DNA of 64,000 nt, taken from Butyrivibrio fibrisolvens. Lineage in GTDB: Bacteria; Bacillota; Clostridia; Lachnospirales; Lachnospiraceae. The stretch lies in NCBI RefSeq assembly GCF_023206215.1, contig NZ_CP065800.1:1674001-1738000 (forward strand), given 5' to 3'. The notes under the pieces are model-generated. The model saw only the letters and a list, made by a program, of their open reading frames with translations, ran no database searches and had not been told where the DNA came from. The first letter of the stretch is position 1, and each line of letters begins with the position of its first letter. Made by a program: the position numbers and the translations under genes. Positions 54,711-63,984 of this stretch are shown here, one piece after another.

Positions 54711-55541
54711 ATGAGCAATGTCAAAATGTGTGTCGGTGCCAGATCAGATACACCGTATTATATGAAGCACTTTGATACGCAGCTTTATAGCATAGAAGAG
54801 CTGTGCTACATCATTACCCAGAATGCTTTTTTGCTGGAAGAGGAAGACTTCGATGATAATCTTATAGAATGGATAAGGGACCGCCTTCATCTTAATCCTC
54901 TTTCAGATATGCTTATAAATCTCAAAAACGGTAAGGCAGGTCTTTTTGAGATAGTCATGACGATCCTGGGCTACGTTGGCTACAATACAGAGAAGGAGAT
55001 GAGAGAAGTCAGATCCTTACTGGAACAAAGCTCTCACATGGATCAGTTTGACAAAAAGCTTAATAAAGCCCGTATGTATCTGGATCAGGGCAAGCTCTCA
55101 AGTGCAGAAGAAGAGTACAGATATCTTGAAGACAGTCTTCCGGATGGTGCTCTTAATGAACTTGCTGTTGTATATCACAATCAGGGCGTTATCCTTGCCA
55201 GAAAGTTCTACTTTATGGAGGCCGCAGAGCGCTTCAGGAAAGAATATGATATAGCTCATACCAAGAGTGCACTAATGTCCTATATGTATGCTGTAAGAAT
55301 ATGCATGACAGAGAAGCAGTATATTGATTATATGGCCGACAATAAGGATGCATATCTTCTTTCGATGGAACTTGAAAAGAAGATGAGCGATGCAGGACTT
55401 ATATATGATGCAGGCGAAGACAAGCATCAGCTTGCTACATTGTCTGTGTACAAAGCAGAAGGTAATCTGACTGCTTATAAAGACGGGATGAATGAAATAA
55501 TAAGAAATATGAAAGAAGAATATAGAGGTATGTGTAGCTGA
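54711..55541 (+). CDS. TPR-like soluble protein of unknown function
   Basis: A 276-residue helical protein. The N-terminal ~95 residues are a separate helical domain (YSIEELCYIITQNAFLLEEE); residues ~115-200 contain TPR-like repeats (YLDQGKLSSAEEEYRYLED, VYHNQGVILARKFYFMEAAE). No signal or membrane helix. GGTGGAG precedes the start. It is third in the operon with the two DUF proteins and could be an adaptor. Confidence 0.75.
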   Translation: MSNVKMCVGARSDTPYYMKHFDTQLYSIEELCYIITQNAFLLEEEDFDDNLIEWIRDRLHLNPLSDMLINLKNGKAGLFEIVMTILGYVGYNTEKEMREVRSLLEQSSHMDQFDKKLNKARMYLDQGKLSSAEEEYRYLEDSLPDGALNELAVVYHNQGVILARKFYFMEAAERFRKEYDIAHTKSALMSYMYAVRICMTEKQYIDYMADNKDAYLLSMELEKKMSDAGLIYDAGEDKHQLATLSVYKAEGNLTAYKDGMNEIIRNMKEEYRGMCS

Positions 55542-55576
55542 AGTTTATCTTTTCTTTGGGAAAGGAATGAGTACAA

Positions 55577-55671
55577 GTTTGAAAGTGGAACGCTTTCAAA
55601 CCCGAATTGGTGTCGCGAGCGACACCAATATCGAACCATTAGTCACTCGTTTCACTCGCGATATGAGGTTG
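55577..55671. repeat. Three-hairpin intergenic element, copy B
   Basis: Same layout as 26179-26272: GTTTGAAAG/CTTTCAAAC, then ATTGGTGTCG/CGACACCAAT, then the CTCG-CGAG type hairpin ending ATGAGGTT. The second stem differs in sequence from copy A yet pairs perfectly. Its terminal GAGG is placed seven bases before the next ATG and may act as ribosome site. Confidence 0.7.
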
Positions 55672-55675
55672 AATT

Positions 55676-56938
55676 ATGGGAATCCTGGACTTGTTTCGAA
55701 GAAAAAAAGATGATGAAGACCTTGAACTATCCGGCTTTGCAGATAATGAAGGTGACTTTGAAGAATCTGATGATGAGAAGCCTTCCAAAAGCCAAGGTCG
55801 TGAAAGGCATCATGTAGGAGATTGGGAGAAGGTAGTCTATTCTAGAGAAGGCGTCAATATCGATGATGCCGCTTCGAGAAGAGGCTATGTTCAAAGCTGT
55901 CTGACACAGATGGAAGAAGGTACTCGTCAGATAGAAGCACTTCAATATGAGTATAGGACAGTAACCGGTTATCTTCATGATATGGAGCTTATAAATGAGC
56001 TTCCCAAAGAAGAGCGTGCCATTATCAACGATTATGCCAAAAAGATCTATGATAATGAAGAGCAGCGCCAGAAATATCTAAAACGTCAGGGCAAGATGAC
56101 TGACAAAGAATACGAGCATGTAGAAAAGCTCCAGGGTCAGGAAGATGAGATAATAAAGAAGATGAAAGAGTCTGAGGATTATCACAGGAAGATAAGGAAA
56201 GACCTTATCAGGCTTGATAATGAGCGTCAGGCCTATGACCTTAGGAAGATAGAGGCGGATAAAGCGCTTAATACTAATAGAAATCTTTCTATATTTACAG
56301 TAGTGGCACTTTTGGTTATCTTGATAGTTCTTGTATCGTTACAGACGGTTATGAGACTTGATGTGACACTTGCATATATGCTGGTAATACTAGTGGCTGC
56401 CCTATCCATAGTAGGCCTATATATGAGGCACGGATCCTGCATGCAGGAAAGGAAGGCTGTAAGAGCTGCCAAGGCAAGGCTCATACAGCTTCAGAATACA
56501 GTTAAGGTAAGATATGTTAATAACCTTAATCTCCTTGATTATATGTATCTAAAATATGGTGTCGAATCAAGTTCTCAGCTTCAGTCCATGATAGAGAGGT
56601 ATCATGAAGAAAGAGCTCAGCGCATTCAGTTTGAAGAAGCGGAAAAAGAACTTGCTGATGACCAAAGAGAGCTCCTTCGTGCTCTTAGGAATTCTCAGAT
56701 ACGCACACCTGAAATATGGCTTCACCAGCCTGAGGCACTCATTAATCATAATGAGGAAGTGGAGGTGCGCCATAATCTTATCGTTCAACGACAGTCCCTT
56801 AGAAAACGTATGGATTATAACAGAGAGATGGTCATAGGCGGAGCCAGGAAAGAGATAGAAGATCTGGCGCGTACCTATCCGCGCTATGCTAGCGAAATCC
56901 TTGACCAGGTAGCAAGATTCCAGGGAGTGGAGCTGTAG
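55676..56938 (+). CDS. Coiled-coil membrane protein of unknown function
   Basis: A 420-residue protein. The N-terminus is acidic and hydrophilic (1-~60); ~80-200 and ~270-400 are coiled coils; between them two membrane helices (~206-225 and ~231-248) form a short hairpin. Both ends would face the cytoplasm. It comes 134 bases after the TPR gene with no terminator between, and could anchor the DUF5717/DUF5716/TPR products to the membrane. No known family recognised. Confidence 0.75.
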   Translation: MGILDLFRRKKDDEDLELSGFADNEGDFEESDDEKPSKSQGRERHHVGDWEKVVYSREGVNIDDAASRRGYVQSCLTQMEEGTRQIEALQYEYRTVTGYLHDMELINELPKEERAIINDYAKKIYDNEEQRQKYLKRQGKMTDKEYEHVEKLQGQEDEIIKKMKESEDYHRKIRKDLIRLDNERQAYDLRKIEADKALNTNRNLSIFTVVALLVILIVLVSLQTVMRLDVTLAYMLVILVAALSIVGLYMRHGSCMQERKAVRAAKARLIQLQNTVKVRYVNNLNLLDYMYLKYGVESSSQLQSMIERYHEERAQRIQFEEAEKELADDQRELLRALRNSQIRTPEIWLHQPEALINHNEEVEVRHNLIVQRQSLRKRMDYNREMVIGGARKEIEDLARTYPRYASEILDQVARFQGVEL

Positions 56939-56939
56939 G

Positions 56940-56991
56940 AAAATGTACACCGCCCATTGCAAGTTGATCCGTAATGGGCGGTGTACATTTT
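56940..56991 (+). terminator. Terminator of the four-gene operon
   Basis: A perfect 19-base stem (AAAATGTACACCGCCCATT, 56940-56958, with its complement 56973-56991). It is unusually long and may act in both directions. Confidence 0.85.
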
Positions 56992-57021
56992 ACAAGTGGG
57001 AAGCCTTTGGATAAATAAAAA

Positions 57022-57039
57022 TTTGAACAACTGTTCAAA
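57022..57039. promoter_or_regulatory. Palindromic operator-like site upstream of purB
   Basis: TTTGAACA-AC-TGTTCAAA, eight-base perfect arms, immediately upstream of the purB -35. The protein that binds is not known; it is not the classic PurBox. Confidence 0.55.
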
Positions 57040-57044
57040 AATGC

Positions 57045-57073
57045 TTGATTATCTCTTTGAGATTTGCTATAAA
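57045..57073 (+). promoter_or_regulatory. Promoter of purB
   Basis: TTGATT (57045-57050), 17-base spacer, TATAAA (57068-57073). Confidence 0.7.
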
Positions 57074-57178
57074 TGTAAAGGCGATTGCATTAGGATGTGA
57101 CAAAGAAAGTGCACTAGTCTTAAGCATATGCCAAATAGAATCAGTTTGTATATCTATAGCAAAGGTCAGGAGGATGTT

Positions 57179-58612
57179 ATGAGTACGGATCGTTATTCCA
57201 GTCCATTATCTGAGCGTTATGCAAGCCCTCAGATGCAGTATATTTTTTCACAGGATAAGAAGTTCAGAACCTGGAGAAGGCTCTGGATCGCACTTGCAGA
57301 AACAGAGAAAGAACTGGGACTTGGTATTACTCAGGAACAGATAGATGAGATGAAAGAGCATGTGGATGACATCAATTATGATGTTGCCAAGGCTCGTGAG
57401 AAAGAAGTTCGTCATGATGTTATGAGCCATGTATATGCTTTTGGTGTTCAGTGCCCTAAGGCTAAACCTATAATCCACCTTGGCGCTACATCATGCTACG
57501 TTGGTGACAACACTGACATTATCATAATGACAGAAGGCTTAAAGCTTGTTCGTAAGAAGCTTGTTAATGTGATTGCAGAACTGTCTAAGTTCGCTGATAA
57601 ATATAAGAGCCTTCCTACACTTGGATTCACACATTTCCAGCCTGCTCAGCCTACTACAGTAGGTAAGAGAGCTTGTCTGTGGCTTCAGGACTTTACATAT
57701 GATCTTGAAGATCTTGATTATGTTCTCGATAATATGAGACTCCTTGGATGCAAAGGTACTACAGGTACACAGGCATCTTTCCTTGAACTTTTTGAAGGAG
57801 ACCTTTCTAAAGTTGATAAGCTTGATCCCATGATCGCTGAGAAGATGGGCTTTGATAAGTGGGTATCAGTTTCAGGTCAGACCTATACACGTAAGATCGA
57901 TGTCAAGGTTGTGAACGTCCTTGCAGGTATCGCTGAGTCTGCTACTAAGATGGCACAGGATATAAGACTTCTTCAGCACCTTAAGGAAGTAGAAGAGCCT
58001 TTCGAGAAGAGTCAGATCGGATCATCAGCTATGGCTTATAAGCGCAATCCTATGAGATCAGAGCGTATCTGCTCTCTTGCAAGATATGTCATGGTAGATA
58101 CTCTTAACCCTGCAATCACAGAGGTATCTCAGTGGTTTGAGCGTACACTTGACGATTCTGCCAATAAGAGACTTTCTGTTCCTGAGGGATTCCTTGCAAC
58201 AGACGGTATCCTGGATCTGTGTCTCAACGTTGTAGACGGCCTTGTGGTATATCCTAAGGTTATTGAGAAGCGCCTTATGTCAGAGCTTCCATTCATGGCT
58301 ACTGAGAATATCATGATGGATGCTGTTAAGGCAGGTGGAGACCGCCAGGAGCTTCATGAGAGGATCAGAGAGCTTTCTATGGAAGCCGGCAAGAATGTCA
58401 AAGTTGAAGGTAAGGACAATAACCTCCTTGAACTTATCGCTGCCGATCCTGCATTCCATATGTCACTTGAGGATCTTCAGAAATCCATGGATCCTTCCAA
58501 GTACGTGGGTTGCAGCGCTCATCAGGTTGAGAAGTTCCTTGCAGAGGTAGTTACACCTATCCTTGATGCCAATAAGGATGAACTCGGCCTCACGGCAGAA
58601 ATCAACGTTTGA
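57179..58612 (+). CDS. purB: Adenylosuccinate lyase
   Basis: A 477-residue enzyme of the fumarase/aspartase superfamily, acting twice in purine synthesis (SAICAR to AICAR, adenylosuccinate to AMP). Signature GSSAMAYKRNPMRSE is present, along with LGATSCYVGDN and TLGFTHFQPAQPTT. AGGAGG is five bases before ATG 57179; the upstream in-frame ATG 57128 lies close to the promoter and has no site. The gene is alone and ends before two terminators. Confidence 0.95.
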   Translation: MSTDRYSSPLSERYASPQMQYIFSQDKKFRTWRRLWIALAETEKELGLGITQEQIDEMKEHVDDINYDVAKAREKEVRHDVMSHVYAFGVQCPKAKPIIHLGATSCYVGDNTDIIIMTEGLKLVRKKLVNVIAELSKFADKYKSLPTLGFTHFQPAQPTTVGKRACLWLQDFTYDLEDLDYVLDNMRLLGCKGTTGTQASFLELFEGDLSKVDKLDPMIAEKMGFDKWVSVSGQTYTRKIDVKVVNVLAGIAESATKMAQDIRLLQHLKEVEEPFEKSQIGSSAMAYKRNPMRSERICSLARYVMVDTLNPAITEVSQWFERTLDDSANKRLSVPEGFLATDGILDLCLNVVDGLVVYPKVIEKRLMSELPFMATENIMMDAVKAGGDRQELHERIRELSMEAGKNVKVEGKDNNLLELIAADPAFHMSLEDLQKSMDPSKYVGCSAHQVEKFLAEVVTPILDANKDELGLTAEINV

Positions 58613-58701
58613 TGGCGTGAAGCTTCCGGAGGTACATATAGGCCTCGCGGAAAAAATGATATTATTGCTATTACCAATTTTGAATATAATATTTAATAGA
58701 T

Positions 58702-58758
58702 AAAGCTTACCGCTTGGACGGATTGGTATCTCTCCAAAAAAGTGGTAAGCTTTGGTTT
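58702..58758 (+). terminator. Terminator of purB, with a dispersed repeat inside the loop
   Basis: AAAGCTTACCGCT (58702-58714) pairs with AGTGGTAAGCTTT (58741-58753), followed by GGTTTTT. The loop contains CTTGGACGGATTGGTATCTC, a minus-strand copy of the dispersed repeat (58706-58743). Confidence 0.75.
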
Positions 58759-58784
58759 TTAGTTTTGTCTTTGCCGGCAAAGAA

Positions 58785-58826
58785 GGTCAGCGTTTCACTA
58801 GATAGTGAAATGGCTGGCCTTTTTTT
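58785..58826 (+). terminator. Second strong terminator after purB
   Basis: GGTCAGC-GTTTCACTA pairs with TAGTGAAA-TGGCTGGCC and is followed by seven T. From 58827 to 59121 the sequence is AT-rich without gene, hairpin or operator that I can support. Confidence 0.88.
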
Positions 58827-59121
58827 GACTTTAAATTGAAATGCATGAATAAAATAGTTACAGTTTTTGCTAAAGTAATTTGGTGATAATTGATAAAAAT
58901 GTAAAAATAGAGTGATTTTTAGAGCAAACTCATGAAAAAGGGCTTGCCAAAAACGGTTTGGGTAAATATAATTTAGAAAATAGTAAAGTAATTTATGCTA
59001 CACAAAAGCTTTGAGACCAAAAGTACAATTCGCTGAGCTTCACAAGCAAATATTGAAGAAACACTTAAGAAGTACAAAATACTAATCTCTTTTTCAAAAC
59101 AATCAATAATACAGATTAGAT

Positions 59122-59163
59122 TTAACTAAAACTTTTTGGTGATACTGCATCGTCTACACAACC
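59122..59163 (+). repeat. Dispersed ~42-base intergenic repeat, another copy
   Basis: AACTAAAACTTTTTGGTGAT followed by ACTGCATCGTCTAC fits the first two thirds of the family. It lies 40 bases before the GH43 gene. Confidence 0.55.
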
Positions 59164-59206
59164 CCAAAAATAGTCGAAAACTATTGTAATAGTAAGGAGC
59201 ATGAGC

Positions 59207-60169
59207 ATGAAAGAGACAGAACTTAAATTTAATGAACCCTGGATACTTCAAAGGGCAGATCCTTATGTGATCAAGGGAGATGATGGTTGGTACTATTTCA
59301 CAGCTTCAATTCCTACATATGACAGGATTGCACTCCGAAGATCGAGAACATTGCAAGGTCTAAAAGACGCCGATGAAGTTACTATTTGGACTAAGCATGA
59401 GAGCGGACCTATGGGTGATCATATCTGGGCACCTGAACTTCATTATGTCATGGGCAAGTGGTACATCTACTTTGGAGCAGGCGATGCTGAGGATAAATGG
59501 CATCTTCGACCCTATGTTCTTGAATGTCAGGGGCCGGATCCTATTAATGACAAGTGGGTAGAGAAAGGTATACCAAGAGCTGCCAAGGATGATGAGTTCT
59601 CATTTAAGGCATTTTCCCTTGATGGAACTGTTTTTGAGAACAAAGGAAGCTGGTACTATGTCTGGGCTGAGAAGGTTGGAGTTGGCAAGCAGATATCGAA
59701 TCTGTATATAGCACAGCTTGAGAATCCATACACACTTAAGACTGTTCAGGTGCTTCTGACAACACCTGATTATGACTGGGAGAGAGTGGGATTCTGGGTT
59801 GATGAGGGACCTGCTGTTATCAAGAGAAATGGACGATTGTTCCTGACATTTTCATCAAGTGAGACAGGAACAGCCTATTGCATAGGTATGCTTACAGCTG
59901 ATGAAGATAGTGACCTTCTGGATCCAAGATCCTGGGATAAGTCCAGATATCCTGTCCTTAAGTCTGATGCGTCAAGGGGGATATATGGCCCTGGTCATAA
60001 CTCATTCACAGTAGATGAAGATGGCAACGATATCATGGTATATCATGCCCGCACAGAATCTGAAATAACAGGAGATCCTTTGTACAATCCCAATCGCCAC
60101 GCTATGCTGATGCCTATAAAGTGGGGTGATGACGGAGCACCTGTATTTTCTTTTGACAACACAATCTGA
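59207..60169 (+). CDS. GH43-family glycosidase, intracellular (arabinofuranosidase/xylosidase type)
   Basis: A 320-residue five-bladed beta-propeller enzyme. Catalytic residues are placed as in GH43: Asp in the RADPYV motif near the N-terminus, Asp in SLDGTVF, and Glu in VDEGPAV. No signal peptide, so it acts on imported oligosaccharides. The start at 59207 is preferred because AAGGAG is seven bases upstream, versus one base for ATG 59201. It is followed after 17 bases by the GH51 gene, pointing to arabinose-substituted oligosaccharides as substrate. Confidence 0.88.
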   Translation: MKETELKFNEPWILQRADPYVIKGDDGWYYFTASIPTYDRIALRRSRTLQGLKDADEVTIWTKHESGPMGDHIWAPELHYVMGKWYIYFGAGDAEDKWHLRPYVLECQGPDPINDKWVEKGIPRAAKDDEFSFKAFSLDGTVFENKGSWYYVWAEKVGVGKQISNLYIAQLENPYTLKTVQVLLTTPDYDWERVGFWVDEGPAVIKRNGRLFLTFSSSETGTAYCIGMLTADEDSDLLDPRSWDKSRYPVLKSDASRGIYGPGHNSFTVDEDGNDIMVYHARTESEITGDPLYNPNRHAMLMPIKWGDDGAPVFSFDNTI

Positions 60170-60186
60170 TCTTTATGGGAGAAAGT

Positions 60187-63100
60187 ATGGACAAAGGTAT
60201 ATATAAGCATATGAAAGAGGAAGAATATAGCAATCTGATAGCCTGGTATCCATTTGACGATGCAGATGATCCCGGCAAGGATGCTTCCGGACATGGTCAG
60301 CATGCAAAGCTGTGCGGGGATAATGTACCGTATATTAGCAAGGTATGTGGATTTATGGGAGCAGTATTCCAAGGAGGAGAAGGGAAGGGCTCGTCATATT
60401 TAGAACTTCCACAAGATCTTCTATCTAAAGCCGATGATATGACAGGTCTATCGATATCAGCATGGATAAAACCTGGTGGCAAGGCTGCCGGATGGGAGAG
60501 AGTGTTTGATTTCGGGCATAGCGACAAGGGACCGTATCTGTTCCTCACCAGATCTCTTAGAGGCATATGCTATGCGGATTCTGATCTTCCTGCTGATGCA
60601 GGAAAACAGGCACCAAGTGGTGAGTGGACTCATGTCGTTATGAGTATTACTCCGACACAAAACGGAACAGCTTCAAGTGCTGGTCCAAGGCTATATGTTA
60701 ATGGTGAGCTTACGGCAGACGGGATCATAAGTCAGACATCAAGTGGCAATTATAAGAAGTTTAGAAGTTTTATGGATATGCTTTCAGAAGGAAGGCTTGA
60801 TCATAACTATATTGGAAGATCCCAATTTGAAGTTGATCCATATTATGAAGGCGCCATATCTGATCTTAGGATCTACAATAAGTCCTTATCTCAGGAAGAG
60901 GTTATAGATCTTCTGTGCCAGAGGCTAAGTGACCAGAAGATTCTGGATATAGCAATAGATAAGTTCTTGAAAAAACCGGCAGATATGATAACAGATCATA
61001 TAAGTCTCCAGCCATCTTTGATGCAGGACAAGGTATCAGTAAGATGGGATATTAAGCCACAAGGGATCATAGATGATTGTGGAAATCTTAAGTCTATAGA
61101 TAAGCCTGTAAGACTTGATGTTACAGCTGTTTTATCAAGAGGGGATGAGAGAATATCAAGAAGCTTTAGATCTGTGGCTGTTCCAAGAGGTACAGCTCCG
61201 TATGAATTTGTAGTTCATACAGATGAAAAGGTGCTTGATATAAGCAGAACCTTGTTCGGTCTGTTCTTTGAAGATATCAATCACAGTGCAGATGGTGGAA
61301 TCTATGCAGAACTTGTCCAAAACAGAAGCTTCGAGAATTTTGCGTTCAATAACTATAATGCATCAAGTACTGAGAACGGCCTGTCAGGTGGAAGAACTTA
61401 TAAACCACTTGAATACTGGTTTGGAGATACTGATAAGGTAGAAGTTTTGGATAAAGGCGGTGTTAGCAGCTTCCTTGGATATAGCAATGATAATAATCCG
61501 CATTATATTAGGGCGTTAGAAGATGCCGCTATTATCAACAGAGGCTATTGCAGCGAGAATCATGAGCATGCGATGGCATTTGAAGATAAAGGCATATATC
61601 AGTTCTCTATATATGCCAAGTCTGAGAATAGTGCAGCCATAGAAGTGGTACTTCAGGATGATAAGGGAAGAGATGTATCTACGGCTGTAATTATAGATAT
61701 CCCGGCAGGAGGAACTTGGGATAAATATACCAGAAAGATACAAATATCATATAAAGGTATTGCTGATACTACATCGAAGAGTCCCACATTCATGGGACAG
61801 CTTGTATTAAGGATCAGCAAGGGCTGCTGCGTAGATATGGTATCTCTTGTTCCTGAGAATGTATGGGGAGCTGCAGCGGAGCCTGACTCAGTAAGTGCTC
61901 ATGATAACTTTAATGGCAATCCCAATTACCGCTTAAGACGGGATATCATGAAGAGCCTTGCAGATATGCATCCTTCATTTATAAGATTCCCGGGAGGTTG
62001 TATATCAGAGGGCTCATACACCTGGGACAATGTCTATGACTGGAAGGATTCTATTGGAGATATTGCCATAAGAAAAGAGAATGTCAATGTCTGGGGTTAC
62101 AACATGACCATGGGACTTGGCTATATGGAATATTTCCAAATGGCAGAAGACTTAGGCGCTGAGCCTCTTCCTGTTATGGCCTGCGGAGTTTTGTGTCAGG
62201 CCAGAAGCGATTATGTAAATCCTGCAGGTGGCAAGCTTAGAGATAAGTATATAGCTAATTTTACAGATCTTATTGATTTTGCTATAAGTACTGACTTTGA
62301 AAACAATAAATGGGCAGATATTAGGAAAAAGATGGGCCATGAACAGCCATTTGGCCTTCACTATCTTGGCGTTGGTAATGAGAACTGGGGCGATGAGTTT
62401 TTTGCTAACTTCGAAATTTTTTACCATAAGATAAAAGAACATCTGGATGAGTATTATCCTGGATATCCCATGACAATAGTATCTACTGCAGGAGCACAGG
62501 CTGATGATGATGCCTACAAGATAGGATGGCAGTTTTTGTGCGGCAGGCATAAGGGCGTATCTTCATATATGTTTACAGATGGTGAGAAGTCTTTTGAAGA
62601 GAAGATTGACTGGTACAAGTATAAGGGCGACTACCTTGATACCATCGTCGATGAGCATTATTACAGGTCCAATGAGTACCTTCTTGAAAATGTTGATAGA
62701 TACAACTATTACCAAAGAGCCTACAAACTTGATGAAAACGGGCACAAGGTTATAGATGAAGCAAAGTCTCCCAAAGTCTTTGTAGGCGAGTATGCATCTG
62801 TTGATAAGAATACCCTTAAGGGCGCCATAGCAGAAGCGGCTACAATGGTTGGATATGAGAGAAACAGTGATGTTGTGAGGATGGCATCAACGGCTCCTCT
62901 TTTTAATCAGATATCAAATGATGGTACTTATAGATGGACTCCTGATTGCATCTGGTTTGACAAGACGAGAGTATATAGAACTCCAACATATTTTGTGCAA
63001 AAACTCTTCATGACCAATCTTGGAACAGAGCTTTTAAAACTTGATGAAAAAAAGCTATCAGGAAGTAACATGTCAGAACTAAAGCCACATGGAGGTTTCT

Positions 63101-63984
63101 GTATATCAGCTTCTAATGGAAGAGTAAAGTTTTTGAATATAAATGTTACTTCTAATATAGATGGAACTGTTTATTATCACAAAGAATATCCCGAAGGTCT
63201 TGTACTTGATGGAAGTACTGATACTGAATATCTCGTTTTTACAGATGCTGAGACTGGCTTAAATACTGAGGATCTAAGTGATTACAGCATAGAATTAAGA
63301 GCAGTAAAACTTGACGATATGGCTGTAATAGAGGTTGGATGCGGCCTTGTAGTAGCTCCCGGAGACTTTGATCCTACGAGAATGAGTCTTATGAAGTACT
63401 GCGTAGGAGATGCAGGCAATGGTACAGGCCTCAAAGTCTACAAGGATGGCATAGAGGGATATACTCTTGGGGATTATTCATCAAGTGTATATGCAGGCAA
63501 TCTTAGAGCTTGTCATATGGAGATAGTAGGAGCCGGATGCGAAGTGGTCGTAAGAGTTAATTATGGCGGCGATGATGGAAGAACTATCACGGCTTCATAT
63601 GAGATAGCAGGCAGTAAAGGTGTGGGCACTGTCCTTGGAGATATTGCCTACAAGCTGGAAAGTTATAACAAGGATATATTTGCATCAGCAACTAAAGATG
63701 CAGAGAATATCTATCTAAAGCTTGTCAATCCTGCGGATACAGTTAGGGACGTGCATATAGCATTCGATCATGGAGGAAGCGGTCCCTGTGAAGATGGCAG
63801 TATCTGTAAGTATCTCAAGGCACAGGTGATAGTACTGGAAGCTGATAAAGGCCAGGAGGATGTTCCTAATGTGAATGTACCTGAGACAATACTTCCAAGG
63901 ACATATGATCTTAGCGTTAATGGGGATTGTCTTGATATATCTCTAAAACCCTGGTCATTAAACATTATCAGGCTAAAAAAGTAA
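60187..63984 (+). CDS. LamG-GH51 alpha-L-arabinofuranosidase
   Basis: A 1265-residue protein without signal peptide. Residues ~18-230 are a LamG/concanavalin-like jelly roll (LIAWYPFDDADD, ISAWIKPGG, GAISDLRIYNKSLS). From ~340 a GH51 enzyme starts (SRTLFGLFFEDINHSADGG), with general acid Glu732 (VGNENWGDEF) and nucleophile Glu868 (VFVGEYASVD). The end ~1000-1265 is beta-rich. It should release terminal arabinose from arabinan or arabinoxylan fragments. ATG 60187 has GGGAG five bases upstream and is preferred to ATG 60175. The fusion nearly doubles the usual GH51 size. Confidence 0.92.
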   Translation: MDKGIYKHMKEEEYSNLIAWYPFDDADDPGKDASGHGQHAKLCGDNVPYISKVCGFMGAVFQGGEGKGSSYLELPQDLLSKADDMTGLSISAWIKPGGKAAGWERVFDFGHSDKGPYLFLTRSLRGICYADSDLPADAGKQAPSGEWTHVVMSITPTQNGTASSAGPRLYVNGELTADGIISQTSSGNYKKFRSFMDMLSEGRLDHNYIGRSQFEVDPYYEGAISDLRIYNKSLSQEEVIDLLCQRLSDQKILDIAIDKFLKKPADMITDHISLQPSLMQDKVSVRWDIKPQGIIDDCGNLKSIDKPVRLDVTAVLSRGDERISRSFRSVAVPRGTAPYEFVVHTDEKVLDISRTLFGLFFEDINHSADGGIYAELVQNRSFENFAFNNYNASSTENGLSGGRTYKPLEYWFGDTDKVEVLDKGGVSSFLGYSNDNNPHYIRALEDAAIINRGYCSENHEHAMAFEDKGIYQFSIYAKSENSAAIEVVLQDDKGRDVSTAVIIDIPAGGTWDKYTRKIQISYKGIADTTSKSPTFMGQLVLRISKGCCVDMVSLVPENVWGAAAEPDSVSAHDNFNGNPNYRLRRDIMKSLADMHPSFIRFPGGCISEGSYTWDNVYDWKDSIGDIAIRKENVNVWGYNMTMGLGYMEYFQMAEDLGAEPLPVMACGVLCQARSDYVNPAGGKLRDKYIANFTDLIDFAISTDFENNKWADIRKKMGHEQPFGLHYLGVGNENWGDEFFANFEIFYHKIKEHLDEYYPGYPMTIVSTAGAQADDDAYKIGWQFLCGRHKGVSSYMFTDGEKSFEEKIDWYKYKGDYLDTIVDEHYYRSNEYLLENVDRYNYYQRAYKLDENGHKVIDEAKSPKVFVGEYASVDKNTLKGAIAEAATMVGYERNSDVVRMASTAPLFNQISNDGTYRWTPDCIWFDKTRVYRTPTYFVQKLFMTNLGTELLKLDEKKLSGSNMSELKPHGGFCISASNGRVKFLNINVTSNIDGTVYYHKEYPEGLVLDGSTDTEYLVFTDAETGLNTEDLSDYSIELRAVKLDDMAVIEVGCGLVVAPGDFDPTRMSLMKYCVGDAGNGTGLKVYKDGIEGYTLGDYSSSVYAGNLRACHMEIVGAGCEVVVRVNYGGDDGRTITASYEIAGSKGVGTVLGDIAYKLESYNKDIFASATKDAENIYLKLVNPADTVRDVHIAFDHGGSGPCEDGSICKYLKAQVIVLEADKGQEDVPNVNVPETILPRTYDLSVNGDCLDISLKPWSLNIIRLKK

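Noticed and set aside
58827..59121. Gene remnant between purB and the GH43 gene
   Set aside because: Short frames occur but none is longer than about 30 codons or protein-like; nothing can be supported.
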